A stretch of 64,000 nt of DNA, from the NCBI RefSeq assembly GCF_004307455.1, contig NZ_SEWX01000005.1, forward strand, positions 682,001 through 746,000. Reading direction: 5' to 3'. The position numbers were made by a program, and so were the translations under genes. Below the pieces are notes generated by a model, which worked only from the letters and a program-made list of their open reading frames with translations, was not told where the DNA came from and made no database searches. Each line of letters opens with the position of its first letter. The stretch's first letter is position 1. This stretch comes from Aquirufa nivalisilvae (GTDB taxonomy: Bacteria > Bacteroidota > Bacteroidia > Cytophagales > Spirosomataceae). This document shows, one piece after another, positions 7,614 to 17,981 of the stretch.

Positions 7614-9053
7614 TTATTTCAACTCTGCCAATTTGCTTTCCATCTTAAGTTCTCGGTAAACTTGCTTTAAGATTTCTTTCAAATCCTCGTCTTTTTTAGC
7701 AGCATAAGCCTTTTCAAAGAATGGTAATGCTTCATTGTATTTAGCTGAAATTTGAGCTTCTACGTTTTTACCTTCCTTTTTATATGTTTCCATATCCATG
7801 GCATTCACTTTCTTCTTGATTTCAGATGCTTCATTGAAACGGAAAGCTCCCATTTGATATAATGCATCATAATAATTGGCATCAATAGCTAAAGCCTTAG
7901 TATAAAAGCCAGGAACTTCTGACTTCAAAGCATCCATTTTAGCATTCAAGTCAGCTAATTTAGCTGCATTTTGAGCTGCATCCCCTACTTCTGATTCTAC
8001 CTTACTCAACTCCCCTTTCAACTCTTCTAGTTTTGCGTTCTGCTCTTTAACTGTTCCATCTAATTGAGCAATTTGAGCAGTAATAGCTGCTTTTTGCTTT
8101 GGTTGAGCAGTTTTTAATTTAGCCTTATTGCGCGTAATCTCTTCCGCGAATGCTGCTACTTGCTCTTTCTGAGCCGCTATTTTACGTTTAGCTTCTTCTA
8201 CCTTAACTGTTTTATCAGAAATTTTACGAGCTTCATCATTCAATCCATTGATTTTGTTTTCATACAATAAACCAATGTTTAGTAAAGACATAGCATCCTT
8301 TGGATCTGCAGCTATCGTTTTTTTCAATTGATCAATAGCTTGATCGATTCGATTGAAAGAAATCAACATATTGAATTTCTCATTTTTCAAATCCTTACTA
8401 GCTGGATAAAGAGCAATTCCTTGGTCTAATAAAGCCAAAGCCTTATCTTCTTGCTTCTTAGTTTTATAGATTTGAGACAAACCATAAATAATGGCCACGT
8501 CCTTCCCTCCTATTGTCATATAACGCTCGTAAGCTGTCAAAGCCACGTCATCGTTTTGAGATAACTGAGCAACCACCCCAGTATACATAGCTGAAGTTGT
8601 ATCTTTAGGAGTTAACTCAGAAGCTTTAGACATGTATTTCAAGGAATTTTTGTAATCTTTTCCTTGATACTTGATAACACCCATGTTCATCAAAGCCGTA
8701 TAAATTTTCTTGTCTTCAATCAATTTCTCTGCTTCTTTAGCAATCGAACCTTTTTTACCATCTTTGGTATCCAACTTAACCGCTTCATTGATGTATTCAA
8801 TGGCTTTAAAAGCTGCATCTGCATCCGTCAATGCAAAAGTAGAATCAGGAAAAGACGCTACGTCAACATAAGCTAAAGCTCTATTTAACCATGATTTGGC
8901 CTTCGTAGGCGCTTTTTTTGCCTCTTCATCTGATTTCTTTACAGACTCCAAGATCGATTTTTTCTGAGCCTCTACCAAAGCCTTATCCGCTTGAGCGAAG
9001 GTCGAGCCCATGGCCATAGCCACAGTAAACAGGGTTAAAACTAGTTTTTTCAT
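7614..9053 (-). CDS. exported TPR protein with central coiled coil
   Basis: The 479-residue protein starts with a clear signal peptide (MKKLVLTLFTVAMAMGSTFA, cleavage near residue 20), so it probably lies in the periplasm or on the outer membrane. Tetratricopeptide-type repeats occupy about 95-265 (YKNSLKYMSKASELTPKD; AIDQLKKTIAADPKDAMSLL). A Lys/Glu/Ala-rich coiled coil spans about 275-370, and another helical repeat region follows (YYDALYQMGAFRFNEA). It lies 54 bases downstream of gyrA on the same strand, behind a terminator. I cannot assign a function; such proteins usually act as scaffolds. Confidence 0.8.
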   Translation of the reverse strand: MKKLVLTLFTVAMAMGSTFAQADKALVEAQKKSILESVKKSDEEAKKAPTKAKSWLNRALAYVDVASFPDSTFALTDADAAFKAIEYINEAVKLDTKDGKKGSIAKEAEKLIEDKKIYTALMNMGVIKYQGKDYKNSLKYMSKASELTPKDTTSAMYTGVVAQLSQNDDVALTAYERYMTIGGKDVAIIYGLSQIYKTKKQEDKALALLDQGIALYPASKDLKNEKFNMLISFNRIDQAIDQLKKTIAADPKDAMSLLNIGLLYENKINGLNDEARKISDKTVKVEEAKRKIAAQKEQVAAFAEEITRNKAKLKTAQPKQKAAITAQIAQLDGTVKEQNAKLEELKGELSKVESEVGDAAQNAAKLADLNAKMDALKSEVPGFYTKALAIDANYYDALYQMGAFRFNEASEIKKKVNAMDMETYKKEGKNVEAQISAKYNEALPFFEKAYAAKKDEDLKEILKQVYRELKMESKLAELK

Positions 9054-9067
9054 GTGTTTGATTAAAT

Positions 9068-9096
9068 TAAAAAAAAGCCTGAATTTAATCTCAGGC
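9068..9096 (-). terminator. rho-independent terminator of gyrA
   Basis: Read on the minus strand, GCCTGA and TCAGGC (9096-9077) pair across an 8-base loop and are followed by a run of nine T. It lies between the gyrA stop codon and the TPR gene start. Confidence 0.8.
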
Positions 9097-9107
9097 CGAT
9101 AAAATTA

Positions 9108-11693
9108 TTATTCTTCTGTTAAAGTTTCATCTTCTGCTCCTAATTCCTCCCCTTCTTTACCCGCTTCTGAGGAATCACTTATGATAGTATCCTCCACAAC
9201 GGTCGCAATTCCATCAAGCACTTCAACCTCTTCTATTTCAGGCTCTTTGTCGATTTTAGTCACTGATGAAATTTCATCTGATTCGTTTTTCAAACGAATC
9301 AACTTAACCCCCTGGGTATTTCTACCCATGACACGCAACTCAGCTACACTAGTACGAATCAAAATTCCCGCTTTTGTAATGATCATCAAATCATTATTAT
9401 CATTCACTTCTTTGATCGCAACTAAATTACCTGTCTTTTCAGTGATATTCAAAGCTTTAACACCTTTTCCTCCACGATTAGTCAAGCGGTAATCTTCTAC
9501 TTCCGAGCGCTTACCAAATCCCTTTTCAGATACAACTAACAACTGTTGTACTTCTGGATCAGATACACAAACCATACCAACTACTTTCTCCGTAGCAATA
9601 TCCTCATCTATCCAAATACCTTTCACACCAGCAGCCGAACGCCCCATTGGACGAACACGTGTCTCTTCAAAACGAACAGAACGACCAGTATTAGTAGCAA
9701 TGACGATTTGATTATTTCCGTTAGTTAAAGCTACATCTAATAAACGATCCCCTTCACGAATCGTAATGGCAATAATACCATTTTGACGAGGACGAGAGTA
9801 CGCTTCTAAACTTGTTTTCTTAATCGTACCGTCTTCCGTACACATAACAATGAAGTTATTGTCAATATAATCTGGATCAGTAATCGATTTCACATTGATA
9901 ACAGCACGAATACTATCTCCATTCTCAATGTTCATCAAGTTTTGAATAGGTCTTCCTTTGGAAACTTTAGAACCCTCAGGAACGGCGTAAACTCTTAACC
10001 AGAAGCATTTACCTCGTTCGGTAAAGAACAACAACCAATTGTGCATCGTTGCTGTAAATAAATGCTCAGTATAATCATCGTCTTTTGTCGCTACTGCTCG
10101 AGAACCAACTCCTCCCCTTGTTTGAGCACGATATTCGGTGATAGGCGTACGCTTGATGTAACCTTGTGCAGATACAGTAATCAACATCTCCTCATCTGCA
10201 ATCATGTCTTCCACTGAGAATTCATCATCTGTCATGTTGATTTGCGTTCTACGCTCATCACCATAACGTGTTTTCATTTCAGTCAATTCATCTTTGATAA
10301 TCTGTAACTGACGATCAGGTTTTGCCAAAATATCTTCCAAATCCTCGATTAACTTCATGATCTCGGCATACTCATTCATGATTTTCTCACGCTCCATACC
10401 GGTAAGACGCTGTAAACGCATCTCCAATATAGCTTTCGATTGCAAATCAGATAAGTTGAAAGTCGACATCAAGCCTTCTTGTGCTGAGTTCGGATCTTTG
10501 GACTCACGAATCAATTTAATTACTGCATCTAAATTATCTAATGCAATGATAAAACCTTCTAAAATATGGGCTCTTTTGCGAGCTTCACGTAAATCGTATT
10601 TAGTACGACGAACAATAATTTCATTTCTATGCTCAACAAAATGATGGATCAAATCCTTCAAATTAAGCATCATAGGGCGTCCTTTTACTAAGGCTACGTT
10701 ATTGACACTGAAAGAAGATTGAAGTGCTGTATGCTTGTATAAATTATTCAATACAACATTAGCAACCGCATCACGCTTCAAATCAAATACGATGCGCATT
10801 CCTTGACGATCAGACTCATCTCTGATTTCAGATATTCCCTCAATCTTTTTGTCGTTCACTAAATCAGCACATTGCTTGATTAATGACGCTTTGTTTACCA
10901 TGTAAGGAATCTCAGAAACAATGATTTGCTCCTTACCTGTCTTCGAGGTGTCAAATGTCGCATTTCCACGAACAACAATACGTCCACGACCCGTCTCAAA
11001 AGCATTTTTGATCCCCTGAACACCATATATAGTACCACCTGTTGGAAAATCGGGTGCCTTAATATATTGCATCAACTCCATGATTGTAATATCACGGTTA
11101 TCAATATAAGCCGAAATACCGTCTACTACCTCCGATAAATTATGTGGAGCCATGTTAGTAGCCATACCCACAGCAATTCCCGAAGTACCATTTAATAATA
11201 AATTAGGAATCTTAGCCGGCAATACGGTTGGCTCTTCTAATGAATCATCAAAATTGGGCTGAAAATCAACGGTTTCTTTATTTAAATCCGACAACATTTC
11301 GTCGGCAATTCGCTTCAATCTTGCCTCGGTATAACGCATCGCTGCTGGAGAATCCCCATCTACCGAACCAAAGTTACCTTGACCATCTACTAAAGGATAA
11401 CGTAAAGACCAGTCCTGAGCCATACGCACCATCGTATCATACACAGATGAGTCACCATGCGGGTGATACTTACCTAATACCTCCCCGACAATACGAGCAG
11501 ATTTCTTGTATGACTTATTATAACTAACTCCCAACTCCTCCATTCCAAACAACACCCTCCGGTGAACCGGCTTCAATCCATCTCGAACATCGGGTAATGC
11601 ACGAGACACTATTACTGACATTGAATAATCAATGTACGCCCCTTTCATTTCATCTTCGATGTTGATAGGGATAATATTTGTAGATACTGACAT
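9108..11693 (-). CDS. gyrA: DNA gyrase subunit A
   Basis: GyrA is the DNA-cleaving subunit of gyrase, which introduces negative supercoils with GyrB. The protein has 861 residues. The breakage-reunion domain holds catalytic Tyr121 ([10 protein letters not shown]). The quinolone-resistance region [10 protein letters not shown] keeps Ser82 and Asp86, the residues seen in unmutated enzymes. The C-terminal pinwheel region shows several GyrA-type blades, with a GyrA-box-like QTRGGVG near residue 530 and RGGKG further on, supporting GyrA over ParC. The last 50 residues are very acidic, as in other Bacteroidota. It is transcribed alone and ends at a terminator. Confidence 0.96.
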   Translation of the reverse strand: MSVSTNIIPINIEDEMKGAYIDYSMSVIVSRALPDVRDGLKPVHRRVLFGMEELGVSYNKSYKKSARIVGEVLGKYHPHGDSSVYDTMVRMAQDWSLRYPLVDGQGNFGSVDGDSPAAMRYTEARLKRIADEMLSDLNKETVDFQPNFDDSLEEPTVLPAKIPNLLLNGTSGIAVGMATNMAPHNLSEVVDGISAYIDNRDITIMELMQYIKAPDFPTGGTIYGVQGIKNAFETGRGRIVVRGNATFDTSKTGKEQIIVSEIPYMVNKASLIKQCADLVNDKKIEGISEIRDESDRQGMRIVFDLKRDAVANVVLNNLYKHTALQSSFSVNNVALVKGRPMMLNLKDLIHHFVEHRNEIIVRRTKYDLREARKRAHILEGFIIALDNLDAVIKLIRESKDPNSAQEGLMSTFNLSDLQSKAILEMRLQRLTGMEREKIMNEYAEIMKLIEDLEDILAKPDRQLQIIKDELTEMKTRYGDERRTQINMTDDEFSVEDMIADEEMLITVSAQGYIKRTPITEYRAQTRGGVGSRAVATKDDDYTEHLFTATMHNWLLFFTERGKCFWLRVYAVPEGSKVSKGRPIQNLMNIENGDSIRAVINVKSITDPDYIDNNFIVMCTEDGTIKKTSLEAYSRPRQNGIIAITIREGDRLLDVALTNGNNQIVIATNTGRSVRFEETRVRPMGRSAAGVKGIWIDEDIATEKVVGMVCVSDPEVQQLLVVSEKGFGKRSEVEDYRLTNRGGKGVKALNITEKTGNLVAIKEVNDNNDLMIITKAGILIRTSVAELRVMGRNTQGVKLIRLKNESDEISSVTKIDKEPEIEEVEVLDGIATVVEDTIISDSSEAGKEGEELGAEDETLTEE

Positions 11694-12253
11694 AAATTAT
11701 GGTTTGATGCGTTGAACAACCTCCAAGAATCAACTCAAAAAATGATTGAATTACAGAGATTTCCAATAGCTACAAATATCATTAATTATGCCTATTTTTC
11801 CAAGATAAATCACAATAAATTGTCAATTTTTCCCACCTAAAAAAATAGCATTTTAGGACTCATTTCCCACCTTCATTTTTAGGTCTATTTCCAACATGAA
11901 CTAGGTATTATTTTCACCAAATTTTCTTCCCTTTTTCCTCCTTTTTTCCCCTCTCCTATTTAAAATTTCCTATAAACACCTGTGAATGAAGCTACTAATC
12001 CTACCCTAATTATTTCAAATTTCTTTCATTTAGTTTATCCAAAAGTTGAGTGCTACCTAATCGGTTCTCAAATCCAAAGCACCTAGGTATATCGCACATT
12101 CTTTCGTAGATTTGAAATTATTTATATTCAATCTAAATAGTTTGATTGTTTTATGACTAAGAGCAATGGGCTATTCAAAAAATCACTCGCTCTAAGACAC
12201 AGATTGAATACAAAATTTGGGCTTTTGTTTATCTTTACTCGATACCAAAAATT
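11694..12253. other. 560-base intergenic region with a 36-base polypyrimidine tract
   Basis: I find no gene between the divergent gyrA and the secreted phosphatase. Bases 11922-11957 are uninterrupted C/T on the plus strand (A/G on the gyrA coding strand). A -7-like TATCTTTA lies about 20 bases before the phosphatase ATG. No strong gyrA promoter match is visible. The rest is plain AT-rich sequence. Confidence 0.5.
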
Positions 12254-14029
12254 ATGAACCTAAGAAAATCAATCATTTCAGCATACTATTCCAGTATCGG
12301 ATTCATTTCCCTGTTATTGATTTTATGCACTTCTACATTTTCCTCAGCACAAAAAATTATTCGATACCCTTATATTCAATTAGCTCAATCTACTTCCGTT
12401 CTAATTCGTTACCGTACAGATCAAGCCATCACCTCTGAAATCAGCTTAAGTACGGATGGTAAAAGTTTCAGTCCAAGCATAAAAAGCACCAGCGCTCAAA
12501 CCGAACATAGTCTTCCCTTAAACTCCTTACTACCTAGTACTAAATATTATTACCGAGTTCATTTGGGAGATAAAGAAATTGTGGGAGACTCCTCATACTT
12601 TTTCAAAACAGCTCCAAGTATTGGTTCTAAAGAAAAAATTTCCATTTTTTCAGTGGGCGACATGGCTGCAGGCGATACTCAAAAAAAGGTATACAATGCC
12701 TATTTAAACTACCAGAAAAACAATTATACCAATATTTTCCTGAGCTTAGGAGATAATGTATATTGCGGTGGAAGTGATGCTTGTTGGCAAGATGAATTTT
12801 TCACCCCTTATCATACGGGTCGTTTATTACGTCAAAGCGCCTTATTCCCATCTGTAGGTAATCATGATTATGATAATCAGCCTTTCCCGTATCAACAAGA
12901 TGAGCCTAATATGGCTTATTTTCAAAATTTCACCTTACCCAGCAAAGGTGAATTAGGTGGTATTCCCTCTACTTCCGAAGCCTATTATTCTTACGATTAT
13001 GGGAACGCACATTTCGTTTGCTTAGATTCATATGCCTGGGGAAAAGACAATTTTCGCATATTTGATCAAGTCAATAATATCCAATTAAATTGGTTAAAGG
13101 AAGATTTAAAAGCCACCAAGCAAGACTGGAAAGTGGTGTATTTTCATTATCCAGTATATACAAAAGGTACTTATGACTCCGATGTCAGTGGTGAAATCAT
13201 CAAGCTTAGGGATTATTTAACACGCGTATTTGACGAATACGGGGTTGATTTGGTAATGTCTGGCCATAGCCATGTTTATGAAAGATCTAGACCGCTAAAG
13301 GGTCAATATGGCCTGTCTAGTGAGTTTTCTCCGGAAAAAAACTGGCCATTTAATTCATCTGGAAGATATGACGGTACAGATAAATCCTGCGCCTATGTCA
13401 TGAATAACTCAGATCCAAGTAAAAAAGGTACCACCTATGTAGTCAATGGATGCGGAGGACAAACTGCCGCACATCGTTTCAACTGGCCACATCCAGTAAT
13501 GGAATTCTCTCTGGATAAGCGAGGTGGATCCATGGCCGTTGACATTGAAAATAATCGTTTAGATGCCAAATTCATTGATGAAGATGGTGCCGTGATCGAT
13601 CAGTTTACCATTTTTAAAGAAGTCAACAAAGTCATTAAGCAAACCATCAATGCCTACGATGCCATCGAACTTAAAGCCTCCTGGCCTGCACCTGCCAATT
13701 CTTATAATTGGTCAACCGGCGACAAATCCGAAAAAATAAATTTAAGGCCTTTAAAATCAAGCACTTATACGGTTACCGACAGTCAAAAATGTTTGCAAGA
13801 TCAATATGAAATTACCGTTAATCCTCCATTAGGTACCACGAATTGGGAAGAGTTAATATCTCAACCTTTTGATTCATTGCAAATATTCGATTTGTTGGGA
13901 AGGCCTTGGAAATCAATCCAAAAAGAAGGTGTAGTAGACCAGCATATCATGGATGGAATCCCCAGTGGTCAATACATTTTGGAATACCATTATCAAGGTA
14001 AAAGATTCACCCTTAAATTAACGCATTAA
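12254..14029 (+). CDS. secreted purple-acid-phosphatase-like metallophosphoesterase with type IX secretion-like tail
   Basis: The 591-residue protein begins with a signal peptide (about 1-33, ending SSAQ). A fibronectin-like purple acid phosphatase N-domain follows (about 37-118), then a calcineurin-type metallophosphoesterase (about 128-365) with metal-ligand blocks GDMAAG 135-140, LGDNVY 165-170, GNHD 202-205, FHYP 297-300 and GHSHVYER 337-344. It would release phosphate from organic esters outside the cell. The last 50 residues (SLQIFDLLGRPWKS to FTLKLTH) match the type A C-terminal sorting signal of the type IX secretion system. The stop codon overlaps the end of the converging lacI-type gene by 4 bases. 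Confidence 0.88.
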   Translation: MNLRKSIISAYYSSIGFISLLLILCTSTFSSAQKIIRYPYIQLAQSTSVLIRYRTDQAITSEISLSTDGKSFSPSIKSTSAQTEHSLPLNSLLPSTKYYYRVHLGDKEIVGDSSYFFKTAPSIGSKEKISIFSVGDMAAGDTQKKVYNAYLNYQKNNYTNIFLSLGDNVYCGGSDACWQDEFFTPYHTGRLLRQSALFPSVGNHDYDNQPFPYQQDEPNMAYFQNFTLPSKGELGGIPSTSEAYYSYDYGNAHFVCLDSYAWGKDNFRIFDQVNNIQLNWLKEDLKATKQDWKVVYFHYPVYTKGTYDSDVSGEIIKLRDYLTRVFDEYGVDLVMSGHSHVYERSRPLKGQYGLSSEFSPEKNWPFNSSGRYDGTDKSCAYVMNNSDPSKKGTTYVVNGCGGQTAAHRFNWPHPVMEFSLDKRGGSMAVDIENNRLDAKFIDEDGAVIDQFTIFKEVNKVIKQTINAYDAIELKASWPAPANSYNWSTGDKSEKINLRPLKSSTYTVTDSQKCLQDQYEITVNPPLGTTNWEELISQPFDSLQIFDLLGRPWKSIQKEGVVDQHIMDGIPSGQYILEYHYQGKRFTLKLTH

Positions 14030-15048
14030 TTCAGTTTGGTTGAGGACTCTCTCACGACCAAATTTGTCTTCAATACTTCTATTCTAGGAATAGATTCCCC
14101 TGTCTTATGCTCTATTTGAGCCAAAAGCAATTCCACTGAAATCCGACCAATATCATCTAAGGGCTGTGAAACAGAGGTTATTGTCGGAGAAATCACTTGA
14201 CATATTGGCTCATTGTTAAAACTAACAATCTTAACATCTTGGGGAACACTTATTTTAAGCTCTTTCAATGCTGTCAATACACCTAAGGCCAAGCGATCAG
14301 AAACCACTAATATCCCATCAGGTCGATTGTCGCATTGCATGAGCAAATGAGTCTGAGATCGAGCAGTATCTTGATAATAGTCAGAATGTATGATCAAACT
14401 AGGATCTACTGATAAACCAGCTTCCTCTAAAGCATGTATGTAACCCAATCGCCTTTGATTACTAACAGAAACGTTCTTTGGACCTGCCAAAAATGCAATC
14501 CGCTTACATCCATTTTCAATTAAATGCTTAACTGCTTCATAGGCTGATTGTTCATTATCCACCATGACTTTTGAAGCTTCAATATCCTCACAATTACGAT
14601 CAAAAAATACCAAAGGTATTCCTCTCCTCTGTAAACGAGTCAAATGTTCAAAATTACTGGTTTCACGAGAAAGTGAAATAATGATTCCATCCACTTGACC
14701 TCTCGACAAATTTTGAATATTGGTCAATTCACGTTCATAAGACTCCTGCGTCTGCGTAATCAGCAAACTGTATCCAGCTTTAACTGCTGCTTCTTCAATG
14801 TGTTTGATGACGGTAGAAAAAAAGTAATACCCTAAATCAGGCACAATTAAACCCAATGTCTTGGTTTTACTTTTCACTAAGCTTGTAGCCAACAAATTAG
14901 GCTGGTAGTCCCATTCTTTGGCCAGATCCAAAACTAATTTCTTCGTATCTGGATGAATATCAGGTAAATCACGAAGGGCGCGTGAAACAGTGGCCACAGA
15001 AACATTCAACTGCTTAGCAATATCTTTGATTGTTACTTGATGACGCAT
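14026..15048 (-). CDS. LacI-family transcriptional regulator
   Basis: The 340-residue protein has a LacI helix-turn-helix at residues 3-50 (TIKDIAKQLNVSVATVSRAL) with the hinge-helix region PNLLATSLV. A periplasmic-binding-protein-like ligand domain follows (about 60-335; LGLIVPDLGYYFFS, then GVDG-type GQVDGIIIS). It should repress sugar-use genes until an effector binds, but no sugar operon is adjacent and the effector is unknown. It converges on the phosphatase gene. The start ATG gives the standard family N-terminus. Confidence 0.92.
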   Translation of the reverse strand: MRHQVTIKDIAKQLNVSVATVSRALRDLPDIHPDTKKLVLDLAKEWDYQPNLLATSLVKSKTKTLGLIVPDLGYYFFSTVIKHIEEAAVKAGYSLLITQTQESYERELTNIQNLSRGQVDGIIISLSRETSNFEHLTRLQRRGIPLVFFDRNCEDIEASKVMVDNEQSAYEAVKHLIENGCKRIAFLAGPKNVSVSNQRRLGYIHALEEAGLSVDPSLIIHSDYYQDTARSQTHLLMQCDNRPDGILVVSDRLALGVLTALKELKISVPQDVKIVSFNNEPICQVISPTITSVSQPLDDIGRISVELLLAQIEHKTGESIPRIEVLKTNLVVRESSTKLN

Positions 15049-15089
15049 TCCGTTTGACGTTTTGTTTCTACTATCTATAAACCAGCCTG

Positions 15090-15452
15090 TTATTCAAATG
15101 TTTTATGCCATTGAATACAGGAATTTCCTTGACTTTGTCCTAATGGTGGATTGATTTTACTTAGGCTTAACTCTATTCCTTTGATATGTGGCCAACGATG
15201 AAAAATGGAACTCCCCATTTTTTCAACCAATGTTTCCAATAAATCAACTGGCTCTTTCATGATAGTTTGACAAATTTGGTAAACTTGACTGTAATCCAAC
15301 GTTTGTTCTAAATTATCTTGAAACTCCTCAAGAGAAAGTAAGCTAATTGTAATATTCAATTCATACCAATTACCTAATATTCTTTCTTCCGGGAAGAAAC
15401 CATGATAGGCATAAAAACGTAATCCTTGCCAGGAAACTTGGTAAAAGTCCAT
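15090..15452 (-). CDS. folB: dihydroneopterin aldolase
   Basis: FolB converts 7,8-dihydroneopterin to 6-hydroxymethyl-dihydropterin in folate synthesis. The 120-residue protein matches the family length and motifs: AYHGFFPEE near residue 15, the LDYSQVY segment near 52, LLETLVE near 72, and C-terminal KINPPLG. It is the last gene of a minus-strand cluster (WD40, DivIVA-like, folB). One base separates it from the DivIVA-like gene, so they are co-transcribed. Confidence 0.92.
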   Translation of the reverse strand: MDFYQVSWQGLRFYAYHGFFPEERILGNWYELNITISLLSLEEFQDNLEQTLDYSQVYQICQTIMKEPVDLLETLVEKMGSSIFHRWPHIKGIELSLSKINPPLGQSQGNSCIQWHKTFE

Positions 15453-15453
15453 A

Positions 15454-16371
15454 CTAATTTATCTCTCCAATCTTCCCTTGTGGCCCAGAAGATTTAGCAT
15501 AAGCTTCCAATACCTTGTTCAATGTTGGAAGACTATCATCAGGACTTAATTGGGTAGGATCTATTCCTTTATTCTTTCTAACTGGTATTTTTTTAGCTCT
15601 TTGCGATGTAGCTTTTTTTACTGGCTCAGCTAAGATGATAGCCTTAGGTTTTCTTCCCCTTTTGGCTGGTATTTTTTGTTCAGCATTGGAAGATGATTTT
15701 GACTTGGGACGGCCAACTTTTCCTTTGGGTTTAGCTTTCACCGAAGTCTTTTTAGCTTTTTTTACCTGTTTGGGAGCTCTTGGGGCTTTGGGAATTACCG
15801 TTTTACTATCAAGTACTTGACTATTTTCTATTTCCGAATTGACAGTAAGTAGGGAATCATTAGAAACAGACCAAGTTTTGATTTGTTGCAATGTTTTTTC
15901 TGAAATGCCCATCAATTGTTCTGCAACCTCTTTTTGAGCTTCTTGAAGTCCTCGCAAAACACGTTCCTGCTCCTTAATCGTTTGATTTGTCTGTAATAAA
16001 ATCTGCTTAGATTCTCCTTCTGCCATCAATTTGATTTTGGCAGCCTCTTTCTCCGCCTGTTCAATTAGATTACTTGTTTGCTTTTCCGCCTTCTGCAAAG
16101 CTAGTTCAGCATCTTTTTCTGCTTTTATTTTCCAATTCAATTGAGCTTCCTCAGCCATTTGAACGGCTTTCAACATGGAAGATTCGGCTTCTCTTAAACG
16201 ATTGAGCTCTTTTTCTAGATCTGCAATCTTGGCTTCCAAGCGATCTTGTGTTTGTTGGACCGACTGATGATACTCTTCAATTCGGAATAAATAATCATTC
16301 ACATCAGAAACATCGTATCCACGAAAGGATTTAGAAAAAGCTGCTTCAGGTAGTTCGTATATATGCTTCAT
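15454..16371 (-). CDS. DivIVA-domain coiled-coil protein with AT-hook-like C-terminal tail
   Basis: The 305-residue protein begins with a DivIVA-type membrane-binding module (LPEAAFSKSFRGYDVSDVND, residues 6-25, then DYLFRIEEYH). A long coiled coil rich in Glu/Lys/Ala spans about 35-165. The remaining tail is very basic and disordered-looking, with repeated Lys/Ala/Pro. It contains two AT-hook-like motifs, VGRPKSK and KRGRKPKA, which typically bind the minor groove of AT-rich DNA. A link between a polar or division scaffold and the nucleoid is inference. It lies between a WD40 gene and folB on the same strand. Confidence 0.75.
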   Translation of the reverse strand: MKHIYELPEAAFSKSFRGYDVSDVNDYLFRIEEYHQSVQQTQDRLEAKIADLEKELNRLREAESSMLKAVQMAEEAQLNWKIKAEKDAELALQKAEKQTSNLIEQAEKEAAKIKLMAEGESKQILLQTNQTIKEQERVLRGLQEAQKEVAEQLMGISEKTLQQIKTWSVSNDSLLTVNSEIENSQVLDSKTVIPKAPRAPKQVKKAKKTSVKAKPKGKVGRPKSKSSSNAEQKIPAKRGRKPKAIILAEPVKKATSQRAKKIPVRKNKGIDPTQLSPDDSLPTLNKVLEAYAKSSGPQGKIGEIN

Positions 16372-16394
16372 AATCTGCTAAAATAGAAAAAAAA

Positions 16395-17297
16395 TTAATG
16401 AATCTTCCAAACAGAGATATTTTTATCGTCCGATGCTGAGACTAACTGATCATCGAATGAAGTCCAAATTAATTTATTAACCGAATTTTTATGCCCTCCA
16501 TATCGTGCTGCATCAATCACTTTTAACAAAGTCAAATCTGTTGCATCCCATATTTTGATGGTCTTATCCATGCTGGCGCTAGCAAATAAATGCTTTTGCG
16601 GATGAAAGACTAAATCGTGAATGGAATACATGTGCGCAATCACCTCTGATTCTGGTAAGAATTGAGCGGAATGAATAGTACTTAATTTCCATTTCTTAAT
16701 TCGGGCATCCTTTCCTACCGAAATGATCACTTCTTCCTTTTCCCAATATTGTATGCCAAAAACACTTCCTTCATGGGCTTTCCAAGCATATTCCAGTTCA
16801 AATTTTGAATTAAAAATACGGATATACCCATCACTGTACGCTGCAGCTATACGGCCTTGAGGTAATAAGCGTAAGGTTCTAACACTCTTATCACTTGCCT
16901 TGATATGTTTGATAATTTGCTTCGAAACGCTATCTACCACACTAATCAATCCATCTTGATGGGCCACCCAAACTTGATTTTGATTAAATAAGATATCAAA
17001 GATGGAATTTGCTCCTAATGCAATTGAAAAAATACGTTCCTGATTGGATAATTGAATTCCATGAATTCCTTCAAAATTTTGACCCACCCATAATACGCCT
17101 TGATCGTCCTGCTTCATCGCGTACACAGACCCGTTTATCTGAGCTACAACTTTGCCCAAATCTGGCTTTTGTAAATTCCACTGAACTACCCATCCATCTG
17201 AGCCTGCTGAATAAAATTCATGCGCTTGTTCCCCAGATGCTAAAGAATAAATCGGTCCACGATGCCCTGAAAAGGTATCTATCCGTTCAATTTGCAT
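16395..17297 (-). CDS. WD40-repeat beta-propeller protein
   Basis: From the ATG at 17297 the protein has 300 residues (an upstream in-frame start at 17339 would add 14 residues that overlap the likely promoter of the divergent gene). At least six WD40-type blades are visible, ending in canonical units such as VGKDARIKKWKLS, SASMDKTIKIWDAT and SASDDKNISVWKIH with GH dipeptides before each. It fits one seven-bladed propeller with no other domain and no signal peptide, so it is probably a cytoplasmic interaction scaffold. The partner is unknown; the downstream DivIVA-like protein is a natural candidate because the genes are 23 bases apart. Confidence 0.85.
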   Translation of the reverse strand: MQIERIDTFSGHRGPIYSLASGEQAHEFYSAGSDGWVVQWNLQKPDLGKVVAQINGSVYAMKQDDQGVLWVGQNFEGIHGIQLSNQERIFSIALGANSIFDILFNQNQVWVAHQDGLISVVDSVSKQIIKHIKASDKSVRTLRLLPQGRIAAAYSDGYIRIFNSKFELEYAWKAHEGSVFGIQYWEKEEVIISVGKDARIKKWKLSTIHSAQFLPESEVIAHMYSIHDLVFHPQKHLFASASMDKTIKIWDATDLTLLKVIDAARYGGHKNSVNKLIWTSFDDQLVSASDDKNISVWKIH

Positions 17298-17351
17298 GAT
17301 GTCAAAATTTGAACACAAAAATGGTAATTTTACCAGCAAATACGTTCATAC

Positions 17352-17981
17352 ATGCCTCAAATTTTACCTATTCAAGAATTAAACTTTACGGGAACCTCTT
17401 GTATGATTTGGGAAATTACAGAAAATGAGGCCTTTTTTGCCCAAATTCCTGATTCTTGGAAAATGACACTTCCTCCCAATCAAGCACATGAAACCAAGAG
17501 ATTAGAGTCTTTGGCGGCACGATATTGCTTGTGGCAAATTGTTCAATCCCAAGTAGGTCATGAAATCGAATTATTGAAATCAAGTACTAATAGACCTTAT
17601 TTAAGTGATTCCGACTGGCAAATCAGCATCAGTCATTCGTTTCCTTATGTGGCTGCAGCGTTAAGTTATAAAAATAGCATTGGCCTGGACCTTGAAAAAA
17701 AAGATAGAAACATACAGAAAGTGGCTGCTCGCTTTCTATCCCAAAGTGAATTAGCTTGGTCTCAAAATGATGATATCAAACTCTTATCTGCTTGGACTGT
17801 TAAAGAAGCTATTTACAAAGCGCAGCATCAAGCTGGTCTAGATTTTAGGAAAGAAATCGGTTTTAATTTAATAGGTCCAATAGAAAAAGGATTTGTCCAG
17901 CTAGCTCAAGAAAGAGTTGACTTTGAGCTTTGGCAGGAAGAATTCCCCAACTTCTGGATTAGTTTAGCACTTCGAATTTAA
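17352..17981 (+). CDS. 4'-phosphopantetheinyl transferase superfamily protein
   Basis: The 209-residue protein is a Sfp-type transferase that moves phosphopantetheine from coenzyme A to a serine of an acyl- or peptidyl-carrier protein. Signature blocks are SISHSFPYVAAAL (93-104), GLDLEKKDR with Mg ligands Asp113 and Glu115, and WTVKEAIYK with Lys151-Glu152-Lys156. The N-terminal half is less conserved, as usual. It diverges from the WD40 gene and its stop overlaps the converging SirB1-like gene by 4 bases. The carrier-protein target is not evident from this window. Confidence 0.9.
   Translation: MPQILPIQELNFTGTSCMIWEITENEAFFAQIPDSWKMTLPPNQAHETKRLESLAARYCLWQIVQSQVGHEIELLKSSTNRPYLSDSDWQISISHSFPYVAAALSYKNSIGLDLEKKDRNIQKVAARFLSQSELAWSQNDDIKLLSAWTVKEAIYKAQHQAGLDFRKEIGFNLIGPIEKGFVQLAQERVDFELWQEEFPNFWISLALRI

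Noticed and set aside
11228..11527. Plus-strand frame inside gyrA
   Set aside because: It is antisense to a highly conserved part of gyrA and has no family character.
9108..11693. Quinolone-resistance variant of gyrA
   Set aside because: Ser82 and Asp86 are the unmutated residues.
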